A stretch of DNA of 64,000 bases from Thalassobaculum litoreum DSM 18839 (GTDB lineage Bacteria > Pseudomonadota > Alphaproteobacteria > Thalassobaculales > Thalassobaculaceae), in NCBI RefSeq assembly GCF_900102465.1, contig NZ_FNBW01000013.1, positions 96,260-160,259 on the forward strand, given 5' to 3'. Below, piece by piece: positions 8,517-17,607 of this stretch. Under the pieces are notes generated by a model that saw only the letters and a list, made by a program, of their open reading frames with translations, searched no databases and was not told the origin of the DNA. The number at the start of each line of letters is the position of its first letter. Within the stretch, counting starts at the first letter, position 1. The position numbers were made by a program, and so were the translations under genes.

Positions 8517-9899
8517 CTAGATTTCACCCTGCGGCGCGTGGGCCGTCCAGACCCGAAGTTCGGAGCCGAGGAACGGGCGGTCGGCGGCGGAGACCGCGGT
8601 GTGGCCGACCGTCCAGGCGGTGACGGGCGCGACGCGCTCCAGTCCCTGGGCCGAGGCCCCGCGCAGGGAGGTCCAGGGTGCGGCCTCGTCCCACCGCCAA
8701 AGCAGGCCGCCGGGTCCCATCGCGCCGTGCAGGGCGATCTGAATGTCGAAGGGCTGGCCCGGCGGCAGCGGCGGGCCGTACCAGGTATGGGGACTGCGGC
8801 CCGGCGCCGAGCCCAGCACCACCAGCAGGCGCTGGTCCGGACCGGCCAGACCGATCCACAGCGGCGGCACGGCGTCGTCCCCGGCGCTGCCTTCCACCAG
8901 TGTCTGGGCCCGGGCCGCGCCGCCGGACGCGTGCCCGCAGATCCGCCAGCACCGAACGGAGGCGTCCAGCGGCCCATCGGCGATCCGAGTGTCCGCCACC
9001 GGCCCCGCCGTCATCTCCTGCCACCAGACGACCGGCGGCAGGATGGGAGGCCAGGACAGCGCCTCGCGCAGGGTGCCGCTGTCGTCGACCGCCCGGAACC
9101 GGAAGCCCCGGTCGTCCAGCGCCGCCTGCAGCGCATGCAGATACTCCACGCCCTCCGGCATGCGGTGGGCGGTTCCAGCACCGGCGGTCGTCACCTGCAG
9201 CACGCCCTGATGCACCTGAACGTCGAAGGCCAGGATATGGCTGCACAGATAGGCGACCACCTCATGGCGCACCAGGATCCGCCAGAACGCCTCGGCATGG
9301 GGCGGGCCGATCTCGCGCTGGAAGGGACCTTCGAACCCGTTCACGGGGAATACGGGATGATGGCCGATGACGAGCTTGTGCCGGGCATCGGCATGGTCGG
9401 CGAGGGTGGCGTCCAGCCAGGCGGTCTCCACATGCCCCTCGCCGCCGAGGCCCGACCACAGGGTGTGCACGAAGACCATCAGCAGATCGCCGCGCCGCAC
9501 GAAATAGGACAGCCCCTCCTGACCCGGCGGGCCGTTGCGCGGCAGATGCGCCATCACCTCGGCGAAGACCCGCTCGCTCATGGGGTCGTAGGTCGTGTGG
9601 TTTGCGGTGGTGTGGAACATCGGGATGCGGTCGCGGTCGAGCCAGGCCATCTCGACCTCGAACCAGTGCCGCCATTGCGCCCGCAGGGCCGCCTCGTCGC
9701 GCGTCAGGCCGATGATCTCGTCGCCCGGAAAGATGATGAACTCGGGCGCGGGCGAGAACCGGCGTACCACCGAATTCACCCGCTCGAAATTCGCCTCGTG
9801 CCGTCCGCCGGGCTCGCCGGCGCAGGCATCGCCGTAGATCACGAAGCAATGGCCCTCACCCCGTGGCTCCAGGGCAGGGATCGCCGGATCGGAGGTCAT
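8517..9899 (-). CDS. Calcineurin-like metallophosphoesterase family protein
   Basis: A 460-residue protein. The first 240 residues carry degenerate phosphoesterase motifs in order: IYGDAC, FPGDEI, ANHTTY, IGHHP and CSHILAF. The first block lacks the usual DxH His, so the metal centre may be atypical. The C-terminal half does not match a domain I recognise. Its start overlaps the stop of the upstream small membrane gene as ATGA. No signal peptide is visible. Substrate unknown. Confidence 0.7.
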   Translation of the reverse strand: MTSDPAIPALEPRGEGHCFVIYGDACAGEPGGRHEANFERVNSVVRRFSPAPEFIIFPGDEIIGLTRDEAALRAQWRHWFEVEMAWLDRDRIPMFHTTANHTTYDPMSERVFAEVMAHLPRNGPPGQEGLSYFVRRGDLLMVFVHTLWSGLGGEGHVETAWLDATLADHADARHKLVIGHHPVFPVNGFEGPFQREIGPPHAEAFWRILVRHEVVAYLCSHILAFDVQVHQGVLQVTTAGAGTAHRMPEGVEYLHALQAALDDRGFRFRAVDDSGTLREALSWPPILPPVVWWQEMTAGPVADTRIADGPLDASVRCWRICGHASGGAARAQTLVEGSAGDDAVPPLWIGLAGPDQRLLVVLGSAPGRSPHTWYGPPLPPGQPFDIQIALHGAMGPGGLLWRWDEAAPWTSLRGASAQGLERVAPVTAWTVGHTAVSAADRPFLGSELRVWTAHAPQGEI

Positions 9900-10225
9900 C
9901 GCGACGGGCGGTCGTCGTCGTCCTCGTCGTCATCGGACTCCCGTTCCAGGCGCCGTTCGACCGTTTCCCGGGCCACGGTTTCCGCCTTGATCCGGCGCTG
10001 CCGCTTCCACAGCTCGATCACGTACATCAGGAAGCCGAAGATCACCCCGGCGAAGAGGTCCTGGGTGATCAGTTCCTCGCTCAGCTCGCGCGGCGGCTGA
10101 AACACGCCGTTAAGCTGCATCACCAATAGCAGCCCGGCGAAGACGATGCCGTTCACGACGCCCCGGACGGCGGGGCGTTGCCAGAAAGTCGGCGGCGGAG
10201 TGTCGTTGTTCTGTGCGTCGCTCAT
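9896..10225 (-). CDS. Small two-TM membrane protein, unknown function
   Basis: A 109-residue protein with two hydrophobic segments, at about residues 22 to 40 (GVVNGIVFAGLLLVMQL) and 57 to 70 (DLFAGVIFGFLMYVIEL). A basic region and a very acidic tail (DDDEDDDD) follow. I do not recognise a family. It is coupled by an ATGA overlap to the phosphoesterase gene downstream. The acidic tail is probably cytoplasmic. Confidence 0.7.
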   Translation of the reverse strand: MSDAQNNDTPPPTFWQRPAVRGVVNGIVFAGLLLVMQLNGVFQPPRELSEELITQDLFAGVIFGFLMYVIELWKRQRRIKAETVARETVERRLERESDDDEDDDDRPSR

Positions 10226-10248
10226 GACGGCACTTTAATCGGCAATGC

Positions 10249-11157
10249 TCATCTGGCAAAGACCAGCAGCACGACAATGCCGACAGCGACCAGGCTCATG
10301 CCGATCATCTCGCGCAGACTGGGCCGCTCCTTGAACACCAGGATCGAGACCGCGATCGCCAGCACGAACTCGATCTGCCCCACGGCCTTCACATAGGAGG
10401 CCCGCTCGATGGTCATCGCCGTGAACCATCCCGCCGATCCGAGCGCACTGGTGAAGCCGACGAACACGGCCGCCTTCCAAGCCTTTGCGATGGCCCCGAT
10501 CTCCCAGGGCCGGGTGACAGCCACGTAGGTCCCGAGCCCCAGGGTCTGCAGCACGATCACCGCGACCAGGGTCATCGACGCTGTCGTCATCACGTCGGCA
10601 TCGCCGAGCGACAGGCTGGCCTGGCGCAGGAACAGCGAGGCCAGGGCGAAGAACAGTCCGGAGAGCAGACCGATGCCGGCCGCCCGGTTGAAGGCGGAGG
10701 CCAGCAGCGAGCCCAGCCCAACGCCCTGCCGCGCCAGGCTGATCAGCATCACACCGGCGCCGCTGACCAGGATCGCGGTCCAGCCGGCGGCGTCGATCGC
10801 CTCGCCGAACAGGGTGGAGCCGAGAATGGCGGTCGGGATCGTCTCGGTGCGGGCGTAGGACGAGCCGACGGCGAAGTTTCGCAGGCCGAACAGCATGACC
10901 AGCAGCACGGTCGCCAGGATCTGCGCCACCGCCGTGCCGGCGCACCACACGAAGAACTCCAGATGGACCTCCGGCGCCGGTGTGGTGCGCTGGCCGAGCG
11001 CGTAGGCCATGTAGCCGATCGCGAACGGCACACCGAACAGGAACCGGACCCAGCTTGCGCTCCAGGCGGACATGGAGCCCGCCAGATGCTTCTGTCCGGC
11101 GTTGCGGGCCGTCTGCGCGAAGGCGGCGAGCGCGGCGATGATCGCCCAGATTGGCAT
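10249..11157 (-). CDS. EamA/DMT-superfamily transporter
   Basis: A 302-residue membrane protein with about ten hydrophobic helices and the internal duplication of the drug/metabolite transporter superfamily. The second half ends in the typical IEFVLAIAVSILVFKER and VAVGIVVLL. I start at the ATG at 11157, eight bases after GGAGG; a GTG at 11172 lies upstream in frame but overlaps that site. It is divergent from the nucleotide cyclase gene. Substrate unknown. Confidence 0.85.
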   Translation of the reverse strand: MPIWAIIAALAAFAQTARNAGQKHLAGSMSAWSASWVRFLFGVPFAIGYMAYALGQRTTPAPEVHLEFFVWCAGTAVAQILATVLLVMLFGLRNFAVGSSYARTETIPTAILGSTLFGEAIDAAGWTAILVSGAGVMLISLARQGVGLGSLLASAFNRAAGIGLLSGLFFALASLFLRQASLSLGDADVMTTASMTLVAVIVLQTLGLGTYVAVTRPWEIGAIAKAWKAAVFVGFTSALGSAGWFTAMTIERASYVKAVGQIEFVLAIAVSILVFKERPSLREMIGMSLVAVGIVVLLVFAR

Positions 11158-11258
11158 GGTTGGTCCTCCCACCCGCGAGCCTAGCGGCCCGCATCCATCG
11201 GGGAAGCCGCGAAATTCGCCATGCTGGATTGCGGTTTAAGCGCTATAGGCTCACCGCC

Positions 11259-12545
11259 ATGAAATCGCGCGACGAGGGTGTGGGGGGCGAGCGGCTGCGT
11301 CAGGCGGCCAACCAGGGGCTGCGCCTGGCGATGCTGGGACGCGGCATCGCGCTCGCCATCGCCGCCGCCTGGCCGCTGATCTTCTCCACCCAGGCGATCC
11401 TGATCAGCGCCCTGATGGCCCTGTCCGCGCTGGCCGGACTCGGCTACCGGCGGCTGATCGGCTCGGAACACGACCATCCGATCTACCGCTACCTGATCTT
11501 CACCGCCGACATCCTGATGGTCGGCGCGATCTTCGTCTTCCTGCCGCTCAGCCTCAGCGAGGCGGTACCCCAGCACTTCGCCTTCCGGTCCTACGGCATC
11601 CACTATTTCCTGCCGGTCCTCGGGGCAGCCGCGCTGTCCCTGTCGCCGAAGCTCATCCTGTGGTGCGGCGGCGCCATCGTGGCGACCTGGGCGGCGGCGT
11701 TCTACTGGATCACGGCGAGCCTGGAGAACCCGCTGCAATGGAGCGATCTCGGCGCGCCCCATTCCTATAGCGAGCTGCTGCTGAACCCGGATTTCGTCAA
11801 CACCGGCGGACGGGTGGAGGAGTCCATCGCGATCCTCATCCTGACCGCGCTGATGGCCTTCGCCGTGCACCGGGCGCGTCGGGTGGTGGCGCTCTGGATC
11901 CGCTCGGAAACCGGGCGACAGCGGATCACCGGCCTGTTCGGCCGCTTCGCCCCGCCGGAGGTGGTCGCCCGACTGGCCGAGAGCGACGCCACCCTGGAGC
12001 CGAGCAAGCGCGAGGCGACGGTGCTGTTCACCGACATCGAAGGGTTCACCACCCTGTCGGAAAGCCGGACGCCGGACGTGGTGCTGGCCCTGCTGAACAC
12101 CTATTTCGAGCGGGTCGGCGCCATCGCCGCCCAGCGCGGCGGGGTGATCGTCAACTTTCAGGGCGACGGCCTGCTGATCGCCTTCAACGCGCCGGCCGAC
12201 GTGCCGGACCACGCGGCGGCGGCGCTGGAAACCGCGACCGCGCTGCTGGCGGCGATCGAGACGGAGACCTTCAACGGCGAGCGCATCGCCATCCGCATCG
12301 GCGTCCATACCGGCGAGGTCGTTGCCGGCATCGCCGGTAGCCGGGAGCGCCAGACCTACACGGTCTACGGCGACACGGTGAACGTTGCCGCCCGGCTGGA
12401 GGAACTCAACAAGGAGCACGACACCCGGCTGATGGTCAGCGCCGAGACGGCGAAGGCCGCCGGGGGTGCCGGCGGCCTTCGGGATCTGGGCGAGGTTTCC
12501 GTGCGCGGACACGCGGCCGGCGTTCGGGTGTTCGGCGGCCTCTAA
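11259..12545 (+). CDS. Membrane-anchored class III adenylate/guanylate cyclase
   Basis: A 428-residue protein. Residues 1 to about 210 hold roughly six transmembrane helices. A short linker with FGRFAPPEVV leads into a class III cyclase catalytic domain from about residue 250. Visible motifs are LFTDIEGFT (first metal Asp), NFQGDGLLIAF (second metal Asp) and VYGDTVNVAARLE (transition-state Asn/Arg region). It would make cAMP or cGMP in the cytoplasm. The ATG at 11259 is chosen because upstream in-frame residues look like intergenic translation. Its TAA overlaps the TAG of the convergent dehydrogenase gene, leaving no room for a terminator between them. Confidence 0.85.
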   Translation: MKSRDEGVGGERLRQAANQGLRLAMLGRGIALAIAAAWPLIFSTQAILISALMALSALAGLGYRRLIGSEHDHPIYRYLIFTADILMVGAIFVFLPLSLSEAVPQHFAFRSYGIHYFLPVLGAAALSLSPKLILWCGGAIVATWAAAFYWITASLENPLQWSDLGAPHSYSELLLNPDFVNTGGRVEESIAILILTALMAFAVHRARRVVALWIRSETGRQRITGLFGRFAPPEVVARLAESDATLEPSKREATVLFTDIEGFTTLSESRTPDVVLALLNTYFERVGAIAAQRGGVIVNFQGDGLLIAFNAPADVPDHAAAALETATALLAAIETETFNGERIAIRIGVHTGEVVAGIAGSRERQTYTVYGDTVNVAARLEELNKEHDTRLMVSAETAKAAGGAGGLRDLGEVSVRGHAAGVRVFGGL

Positions 12546-14053
12546 GCCGTCTGATGCGCTCCCAGTCCCAGCAGCGCCCGGCGGCGCAGCCATAGGGACG
12601 GACGATAGCGCGGGTCCCGGGTCGCGTCGTGGATCGCCGAGAGGATCTCGTAGGTCCGCTTCACCCCCATCTGCTCGGCGATCTCCAGCGGGCCGAGCGG
12701 GTAGTTCAGGCCGAGCTTCATCGCCGTGTCGATATCCGACGGCGTGGCCAGCGCGATCTGCGCCATCTCGCAGCCGAGATTGGCGATCATCGCCCGCATG
12801 CGCTGCAGGATGAAGCCGGGGCTGTCCTGGATCACCGTCGGCGCGACACCGGCCTTCGCGAACGCCGCCGCCACCGCGTCGCGATGCGCCGGATCGGCCG
12901 CCGGCGCGGTCATCAGCGTGATGCGCTTGGAGGTGTCGCCGGTGGTGTCGATCGCCACTAGGCGAGTGTGGTCGGTGCCGGTGCGCGCGGCGAAGCCGGT
13001 GGCGTCCTCGCCGTACAGCGCGGCGACGACGGGCATCGTGCCGTCGTCGTTACGCACGTTGAGCCCGGCGCGTTCCAGCAGTTCGGCCAGCGCCTCGTCG
13101 CCTTCGGTGGCGACGGCGACGGTGGTCGCGGGGGCCGCATCGGTGACGTGGTCGGGGCTCGGCGGGTCGATCACCTGGCCCTTGTCGTCGTAGCGGAAAT
13201 GGCCCTGGCCGGTCTTGCGGCCGAACCGCCCGGCCTCGGCCAGCGCGCGGTGCAGCGGCGTGGTGCGCAGGCGCGGATCGTTGAGGAACTGCTCGAACAC
13301 GATCATCGAGACCGGATAGTTCACGTCGATCCCGGTCAGGTCCATGAGCTGGAACGGCCCCATGCGGAAATGGCCGCAGTCGCGCATGACCGCATCGACC
13401 TGGGCCGGGGTCGCGACGGCCTCGTGCTCCAGATGCAGGCCCTCGGTGGTGAAGGCCCGGCCGCCGAGGTTGACCAGGAAGCCGGGGCTGTCCTTGACCA
13501 CTACCGGCGTGCGGCCGAAGCGCTCGCCGACGGTGACCAGCTTCTCGATCACCGCGTCGTCGGTCGCCGGACCCTGGATGATCTCCACCAGCCGCATCAG
13601 CGGCACCGGATTGAAGAAATGCAGGCCGGCGATGCGGCCGGGATGCTTGCATACCCGGGCGATCGAACCGATCGGCAGGGACGAGGTGTTCGACGCGATG
13701 ATCGCATCCTCGGCCACCACGCCTTCGATGGCGGTGAACAGGTCGCGCTTGACCTCGATGTCCTCGAACACGGCTTCCACGACCACGCCGCAGGGGGCGA
13801 GGTCCTCGATGCCGTTCGAGACCACCAGCTTGTCCTTTATCGCGGCGGCGGCATCGGCCTCCAGCGTGCCCTTCTCCACCAGCCGGTCGAGCCGGGCGAT
13901 CACCTTCTTCGCGCCGGCCTCGGCGCCGCCCACCATGGCGTCATGGGCGACCACCTTCATGCCGCCCTGGAGCGCAACCTGGATGATGCCCTGGCCCATG
14001 GCGCCGCAGCCGACGACGCCGATGACGAGGTCGCGGGAGGTCACATCCACCAT
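12542..14053 (-). CDS. 3-hydroxyacyl-CoA dehydrogenase (PaaH-like, two C-terminal domains)
   Basis: A 503-residue NAD-dependent enzyme. The N-terminal Rossmann domain has GCGAMGQG near residue 15 and the active-site His in GLHFFNPVP. A first 3HCDH C-terminal domain ends near residue 290 (GRKTGQGHF). A second copy near the C-terminus starts around VIQDSPGF and includes NYPLGPLE. This two-repeat layout is that of PaaH/HbdA-type enzymes acting on 3-hydroxyadipyl-CoA or 3-hydroxybutyryl-CoA. Three bases separate it from the thiolase gene upstream, so the two would act in successive beta-oxidation steps. Confidence 0.85.
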   Translation of the reverse strand: MVDVTSRDLVIGVVGCGAMGQGIIQVALQGGMKVVAHDAMVGGAEAGAKKVIARLDRLVEKGTLEADAAAAIKDKLVVSNGIEDLAPCGVVVEAVFEDIEVKRDLFTAIEGVVAEDAIIASNTSSLPIGSIARVCKHPGRIAGLHFFNPVPLMRLVEIIQGPATDDAVIEKLVTVGERFGRTPVVVKDSPGFLVNLGGRAFTTEGLHLEHEAVATPAQVDAVMRDCGHFRMGPFQLMDLTGIDVNYPVSMIVFEQFLNDPRLRTTPLHRALAEAGRFGRKTGQGHFRYDDKGQVIDPPSPDHVTDAAPATTVAVATEGDEALAELLERAGLNVRNDDGTMPVVAALYGEDATGFAARTGTDHTRLVAIDTTGDTSKRITLMTAPAADPAHRDAVAAAFAKAGVAPTVIQDSPGFILQRMRAMIANLGCEMAQIALATPSDIDTAMKLGLNYPLGPLEIAEQMGVKRTYEILSAIHDATRDPRYRPSLWLRRRALLGLGAHQTA

Positions 14054-14056
14054 CGG

Positions 14057-15265
14057 TCAGACCCTCTCGATGATCACGGCCATACCCTGGCCGACGCCGA
14101 CGCACATGGTGCACAGGGCATAGCGGCCGCCGGTCTCCACCAGCGTCTCGGTCGCGGTCTGGATCAGCCGGGTGCCGCTGGCGCCCAGCGGATGGCCCAG
14201 CGCGATGGCGCCGCCATTCACGTTCACCCGGGGATCGTCGTCCTTCAGGCCGAGCTCACGCATGCTGGCGAGCACCTGGCTGGCGAAAGCCTCGTTGAAC
14301 TCCATCACGTCCATGTCGTCGATGGAGAGACCGGCGATGCGCAGAGCCTTCTGCGACGCCGGTGCCGGGCCGATGCCCATGATGCGCGGCTCCACGCCGG
14401 CAGCCGCCGCGGCGATGATCCGGGCCCGCGGGGTGAGGCCGTGCTTCTTGGCGGCGGCCTCGCTGGCGATCAGCATGGCGGCCGACCCGTCGTTGACGCC
14501 GCTGGCATTGCCGGCGGTCACCGAGCCGCCTTCCTTGCGGAACGGCGTCCCGAGCTTGGCCAGCTTCTCCAGGGTGGTGTCCGGGCGCGGATGCTCGTCG
14601 GTATCGACCACCGTGACGTCGCCCTTGCGGCCCTTGATCTCGACCGGGACGATCTCCTTGGCCATCCGGCCGCGGGCGATGGCTTCACCGGCCTTGCGCT
14701 GGCTGTGATAGGCGAAGAGATCCTGGTCCTCGCGGCGCACCTGATACTTCTCGGCCACGTTCTCGCCGGTCTCCGGCATGCTGTCGGTGCCGAAGCGCTT
14801 CTCCATCTCCGGATTGACGAAGCGCCAGCCGATGGTGGTGTCGTGCATCTCGGCGGTGCGGGCGAAGGCGGTGCCGGCCTTGGCCATCACGAAAGGCGAG
14901 CGGGTCATGCTCTCCACCCCACCGGCGATGGCGAAGTCGCCCTCCCCCGTCTTGATCTGCCGCGCCGCGTCGGCGACGGCCATCATCCCCGAGGCGCAGA
15001 GCCGGTTCACGGTGACGCCCGGCACGCTGGCCGGGATGCCGGCCAGCAGCAGCGCCATGCGGGCGACGTTGCGGTTGTCCTCGCCGGCCTGATTGACGCA
15101 GCCGTAGAACACCTCGTCCAGCGCTTCCCAATCCGCCGACGGATTGCGCTCCATCAGGGCCTTCAGCGGGACGGTCGCCAGATCGTCGGTACGAACCTGG
15201 GCGAGCACGCCGCCGTAACGCCCGATCGGCGTGCGGACGGCGTCACAGATGAAGGCCTCGGTCAT
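14057..15265 (-). CDS. Acetyl-CoA acyltransferase, PcaF/PaaJ-like (3-oxoadipyl-CoA thiolase)
   Basis: A 402-residue thiolase. The nucleophile Cys is in NRLCASGM (about residue 90), the catalytic His in IALGHPLGASG, and the second Cys in MCVGVGQG near the C-terminus. The region GCVNQAGEDNRNVARMALL resembles 3-oxoadipyl-CoA thiolases more than biosynthetic acetoacetyl-CoA thiolases. The ATG at 15265 has GGAGG five bases upstream, which decides the start. With the following 3-hydroxyacyl-CoA dehydrogenase it suggests ring-cleavage or dicarboxylic acid catabolism, though general beta-oxidation is possible. Confidence 0.85.
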   Translation of the reverse strand: MTEAFICDAVRTPIGRYGGVLAQVRTDDLATVPLKALMERNPSADWEALDEVFYGCVNQAGEDNRNVARMALLLAGIPASVPGVTVNRLCASGMMAVADAARQIKTGEGDFAIAGGVESMTRSPFVMAKAGTAFARTAEMHDTTIGWRFVNPEMEKRFGTDSMPETGENVAEKYQVRREDQDLFAYHSQRKAGEAIARGRMAKEIVPVEIKGRKGDVTVVDTDEHPRPDTTLEKLAKLGTPFRKEGGSVTAGNASGVNDGSAAMLIASEAAAKKHGLTPRARIIAAAAAGVEPRIMGIGPAPASQKALRIAGLSIDDMDVMEFNEAFASQVLASMRELGLKDDDPRVNVNGGAIALGHPLGASGTRLIQTATETLVETGGRYALCTMCVGVGQGMAVIIERV

Positions 15266-15341
15266 GGTTTCCTCCGGGAGCGGGTCTTTTTTCGACCCTT
15301 GATGTGCCATGCAGGTGGGGGACGGTCAATTGACCGGGGTT

Positions 15342-16346
15342 TCAAGCGGTGATGACGATCTTGCCGAAATGACCGGCCGCCTCCATGGCGCGATAGGCGG
15401 ATTTCGCATCGTCGAAGGCGAAGGTCTGGTCGATCACCGGCTCCAGCCTGTGCAGCGAGATCGCCGCGTTCATGTCGGCAAACATCTTCGACGATCCGAC
15501 ATAGATGCCCTGTACCTTCAGGGACTTGCGCATGATCAGGGTGGGATTGATCTCGCCGCCGGTCAGCACGCCGATCAGGCCGATGGACCCGCCGACCCGG
15601 GTCGCCGCGATCGAGCGCGCCAGGGTGCCGGCCCCGCCGACCTCCACCGTGGTGTCGGCGCCGACACCGCCGGTCAGGTCCAGCACCGCGTCCTGCCAGT
15701 CCGGCGTGGAGCGGTAGTTGACCGTCTCGTCGGCGCCCATGGCCCTGGCCCGCTCCAGCTTCTCGTCGCTGGACGACGTCAGGATCACCCGCGCGCCCAT
15801 GATCTTGGCGAACTGCAGCGCGAAGATCGACACCCCGCCGGTACCGAGCAGCAGCACGGTCTCGCCCGCCTTCACCGCGGCGACCTCGGCCAGGGCGTGC
15901 CAGGCGGTCAGCGCCGCGCAGGGCAGCGTCGCCGCCTGTTCCAGCGAGAAATGCGCCGGAACCGGGATCACGCCGCCGGCCTTCAGCACCACCTCTTCGG
16001 CCAGCACCCCGTCCAGGGCGCCGCCCAGCGCGCTGTTCATCACATCCACCGAGCACGGCCCGGCCGGCCAGTCCTGGAAGAAGCAGGAGGCGACCCGATC
16101 CCCCACCTTGAGCTTGGTCACGCCCGCGCCGACGGCGGTGATCGTGCCGGCGCCGTCGGAATTCGGGATGCGCGGATAGGGCAGGTTGCGGGCCTTGGGA
16201 TCCTTGATCGTCATCAGGTCGCGGAAGTTGATCGAAGAGGCGGCGATCTTCACCCGCACCTCGCCCGGGCCGGGCTCCGGCGTGGCGACGTCGGCGAGGT
16301 TGAGCGCGTCGACGCCGCCGTCTGAAACGATCTGCCAGGCTTTCAT
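15342..16346 (-). CDS. Medium-chain dehydrogenase/reductase (quinone oxidoreductase-like)
   Basis: A 334-residue NAD(P)-dependent MDR-family enzyme. The N-terminal GroES-like domain is followed by a Rossmann fold with LLLGTGGVSIFALQ around residue 165. It has no structural-zinc Cys cluster, unlike the alcohol dehydrogenase at 38268, so it is of the zinc-free quinone-oxidoreductase or enoyl-reductase type. The ATG at 16346 sits eight bases after AAGGA; a GTG two codons earlier is less likely. It lies just upstream of the thiolase on the same strand, with a 76-base gap. Confidence 0.85.
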   Translation of the reverse strand: MKAWQIVSDGGVDALNLADVATPEPGPGEVRVKIAASSINFRDLMTIKDPKARNLPYPRIPNSDGAGTITAVGAGVTKLKVGDRVASCFFQDWPAGPCSVDVMNSALGGALDGVLAEEVVLKAGGVIPVPAHFSLEQAATLPCAALTAWHALAEVAAVKAGETVLLLGTGGVSIFALQFAKIMGARVILTSSSDEKLERARAMGADETVNYRSTPDWQDAVLDLTGGVGADTTVEVGGAGTLARSIAATRVGGSIGLIGVLTGGEINPTLIMRKSLKVQGIYVGSSKMFADMNAAISLHRLEPVIDQTFAFDDAKSAYRAMEAAGHFGKIVITA

Positions 16347-16468
16347 GATCACTATCCTTCAGTGGGGGAGATCCGCCCCCGAACAGGGCGGCGGCCATAC
16401 GAGCCGTCTATTCGGTTTGGCGCGAGCATTCAGCATTCACCCTGCAGCCGTCAACGCACCCGCGGCCC

Positions 16469-17062
16469 TCACGTCGGATCGGCCAGCAGCCCGGTGGCGA
16501 GGTGGCGGAACGTGTCGACGGCTCGCGGCAGGACTGCCGGCGGGTCCTCGCTGGCCGCAATCCACAGCGCCGCATTGAGTGCAGCGCCACTGAGGAGCCG
16601 GGCCGCCGCTTCCGGATCCACGGGTTTCATCACGCCCTCGGCGATGAGCTGCTCCACTGCCGTCAGTGTCACCTGCAGACACGTGTCCTGGCTCGGCCAC
16701 TGGGAGGGATCGCCCAAAACCGCCGGTCCGTCGAGGAGGACGATCCGCCGGACCTCCGGGTTGAGCGCCATCTCTATATAGGCTTCGGCCTCGGCGAGCA
16801 GCGCATTCCACCCGGTCGCCTCGCGGGCGCCTATGTCCTTCGCCCGGGTCGCCATCTCTGTATCGATCTGGCTGACCACCGCCGCGAACAGCCCGCGCTT
16901 ATCACCGAAATTGTGATAGAGCGCGCCCCGCGTCAGGCCCGCCGCCGCCGTCAGATCGTCCATCGACGCGGCGGCGTATCCCTTCTCGGCAAAGGCCTTG
17001 CGGGCCGCCGCAATCAGCGCCGCCCGATTCTTCTCCATCGTCTCGATCCGACGGGTAGCCAC
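16469..17062 (-). CDS. TetR-family transcriptional regulator
   Basis: A 197-residue regulator. The N-terminal HTH reads from AARKAFAEKGYAAASMDDL through GLTRGALYHNFGDKRGLF, which is canonical TetR. The C-terminal ligand domain is generic. I choose GTG at 17062 because GGAGG lies nine bases upstream; an in-frame ATG at codon 9 is the alternative. It is divergent from the RidA gene, and the shared intergenic region has three matching palindromes that are its likely operators. The MDR, thiolase and dehydrogenase genes downstream on the same strand could be part of its regulon. Confidence 0.9.
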   Translation of the reverse strand: MATRRIETMEKNRAALIAAARKAFAEKGYAAASMDDLTAAAGLTRGALYHNFGDKRGLFAAVVSQIDTEMATRAKDIGAREATGWNALLAEAEAYIEMALNPEVRRIVLLDGPAVLGDPSQWPSQDTCLQVTLTAVEQLIAEGVMKPVDPEAAARLLSGAALNAALWIAASEDPPAVLPRAVDTFRHLATGLLADPT

Positions 17063-17084
17063 GGATCTGTGCCTCCATTTTCAC

Positions 17085-17146
17085 ATACGCTGCGTATTTC
17101 GATTGACATACGGTACGTATATCACCAATTCACATACGAAGCGTAT
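17085..17146. promoter_or_regulatory. Three palindromic operators (ATACG-N3-CGTAT) between tetR and ridA
   Basis: Copies lie at 17085..17097 (centre CTG), 17108..17120 (centre GTA) and 17134..17146 (centre AAG). All three have perfect 5-bp arms, and each is preceded by CA or AC. Start-to-start spacing is 23 and 26 bases, about two to two and a half helical turns. A TTGACA at 17103..17108 overlaps the second copy. A TetR-family dimer bound here could shut off both divergent genes. Confidence 0.8.
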
Positions 17147-17202
17147 CCCAAATTCCAAGCCACCGGGAACGCCTTTCCTTCACCTTGCAAAGGACGTCTG
17201 CC

Positions 17203-17607
17203 ATGCCCCGCGATGCCATCTTCCCCGCCGGTCGCCACGCCCTGTACGACAATCACGGATATTCCGCCGCGATCCGAGCCGGAGATCTGCTCTTCGTCTC
17301 CGGCCAGGTCGGCAGTCGGTCGGACGGCACGCCCGAGCCGGAGTTCAAACAGCAACTCCGTCAGGCCTTCGACAATCTCGGCGCCGTATTGCAAGCCGCC
17401 GGCTGCACCTTCGACGACGTGATCGACGTGACGACGTTCCACACCGACCCGGAGACGCAGTTCGACGACGTCATGGCCGCTAAGGCACGCGTCTTTCCCG
17501 AAGCACCCTTCCCGACTTGGACGGCAGTCGGTGTGACCTGGCTGGCGGGTTTCGATTTCGAGATCAAGGTCATCGCCCGCCTGCCCGAGAGTGCCCGGGC
17601 CTCCTGA
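17203..17607 (+). CDS. RidA (YjgF/YER057c/UK114) family protein
   Basis: A 134-residue protein of the Rid family. It has FVSGQVG near residue 35, QAFDNLGAVLQAAGCTFDDV, and the end region WTAVGVTWLAGFDFEIKVIA. Archetypal RidA hydrolyses reactive enamine/imine intermediates using an Arg after the IE(V)xA strand. Here the corresponding position reads IKVIARLP, so the Arg may be kept. The ATG at 17203 follows AAAGGA by eight bases. It is the only gene on its strand here and its stop abuts the stop of the BKACE gene. Confidence 0.85.
   Translation: MPRDAIFPAGRHALYDNHGYSAAIRAGDLLFVSGQVGSRSDGTPEPEFKQQLRQAFDNLGAVLQAAGCTFDDVIDVTTFHTDPETQFDDVMAAKARVFPEAPFPTWTAVGVTWLAGFDFEIKVIARLPESARAS

Noticed and set aside
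7422..10100. Very long plus-strand frames in the host region (also 852..2309, 12968..15352, 41249..43426)
   Set aside because: These are antisense shadows of well-supported minus-strand genes, common in high-GC DNA.
17103..17131. TTGACA as a complete sigma-70 promoter for ridA
   Set aside because: No good -10 hexamer lies at 16 to 18 bases; only the -35-like hexamer is mentioned.
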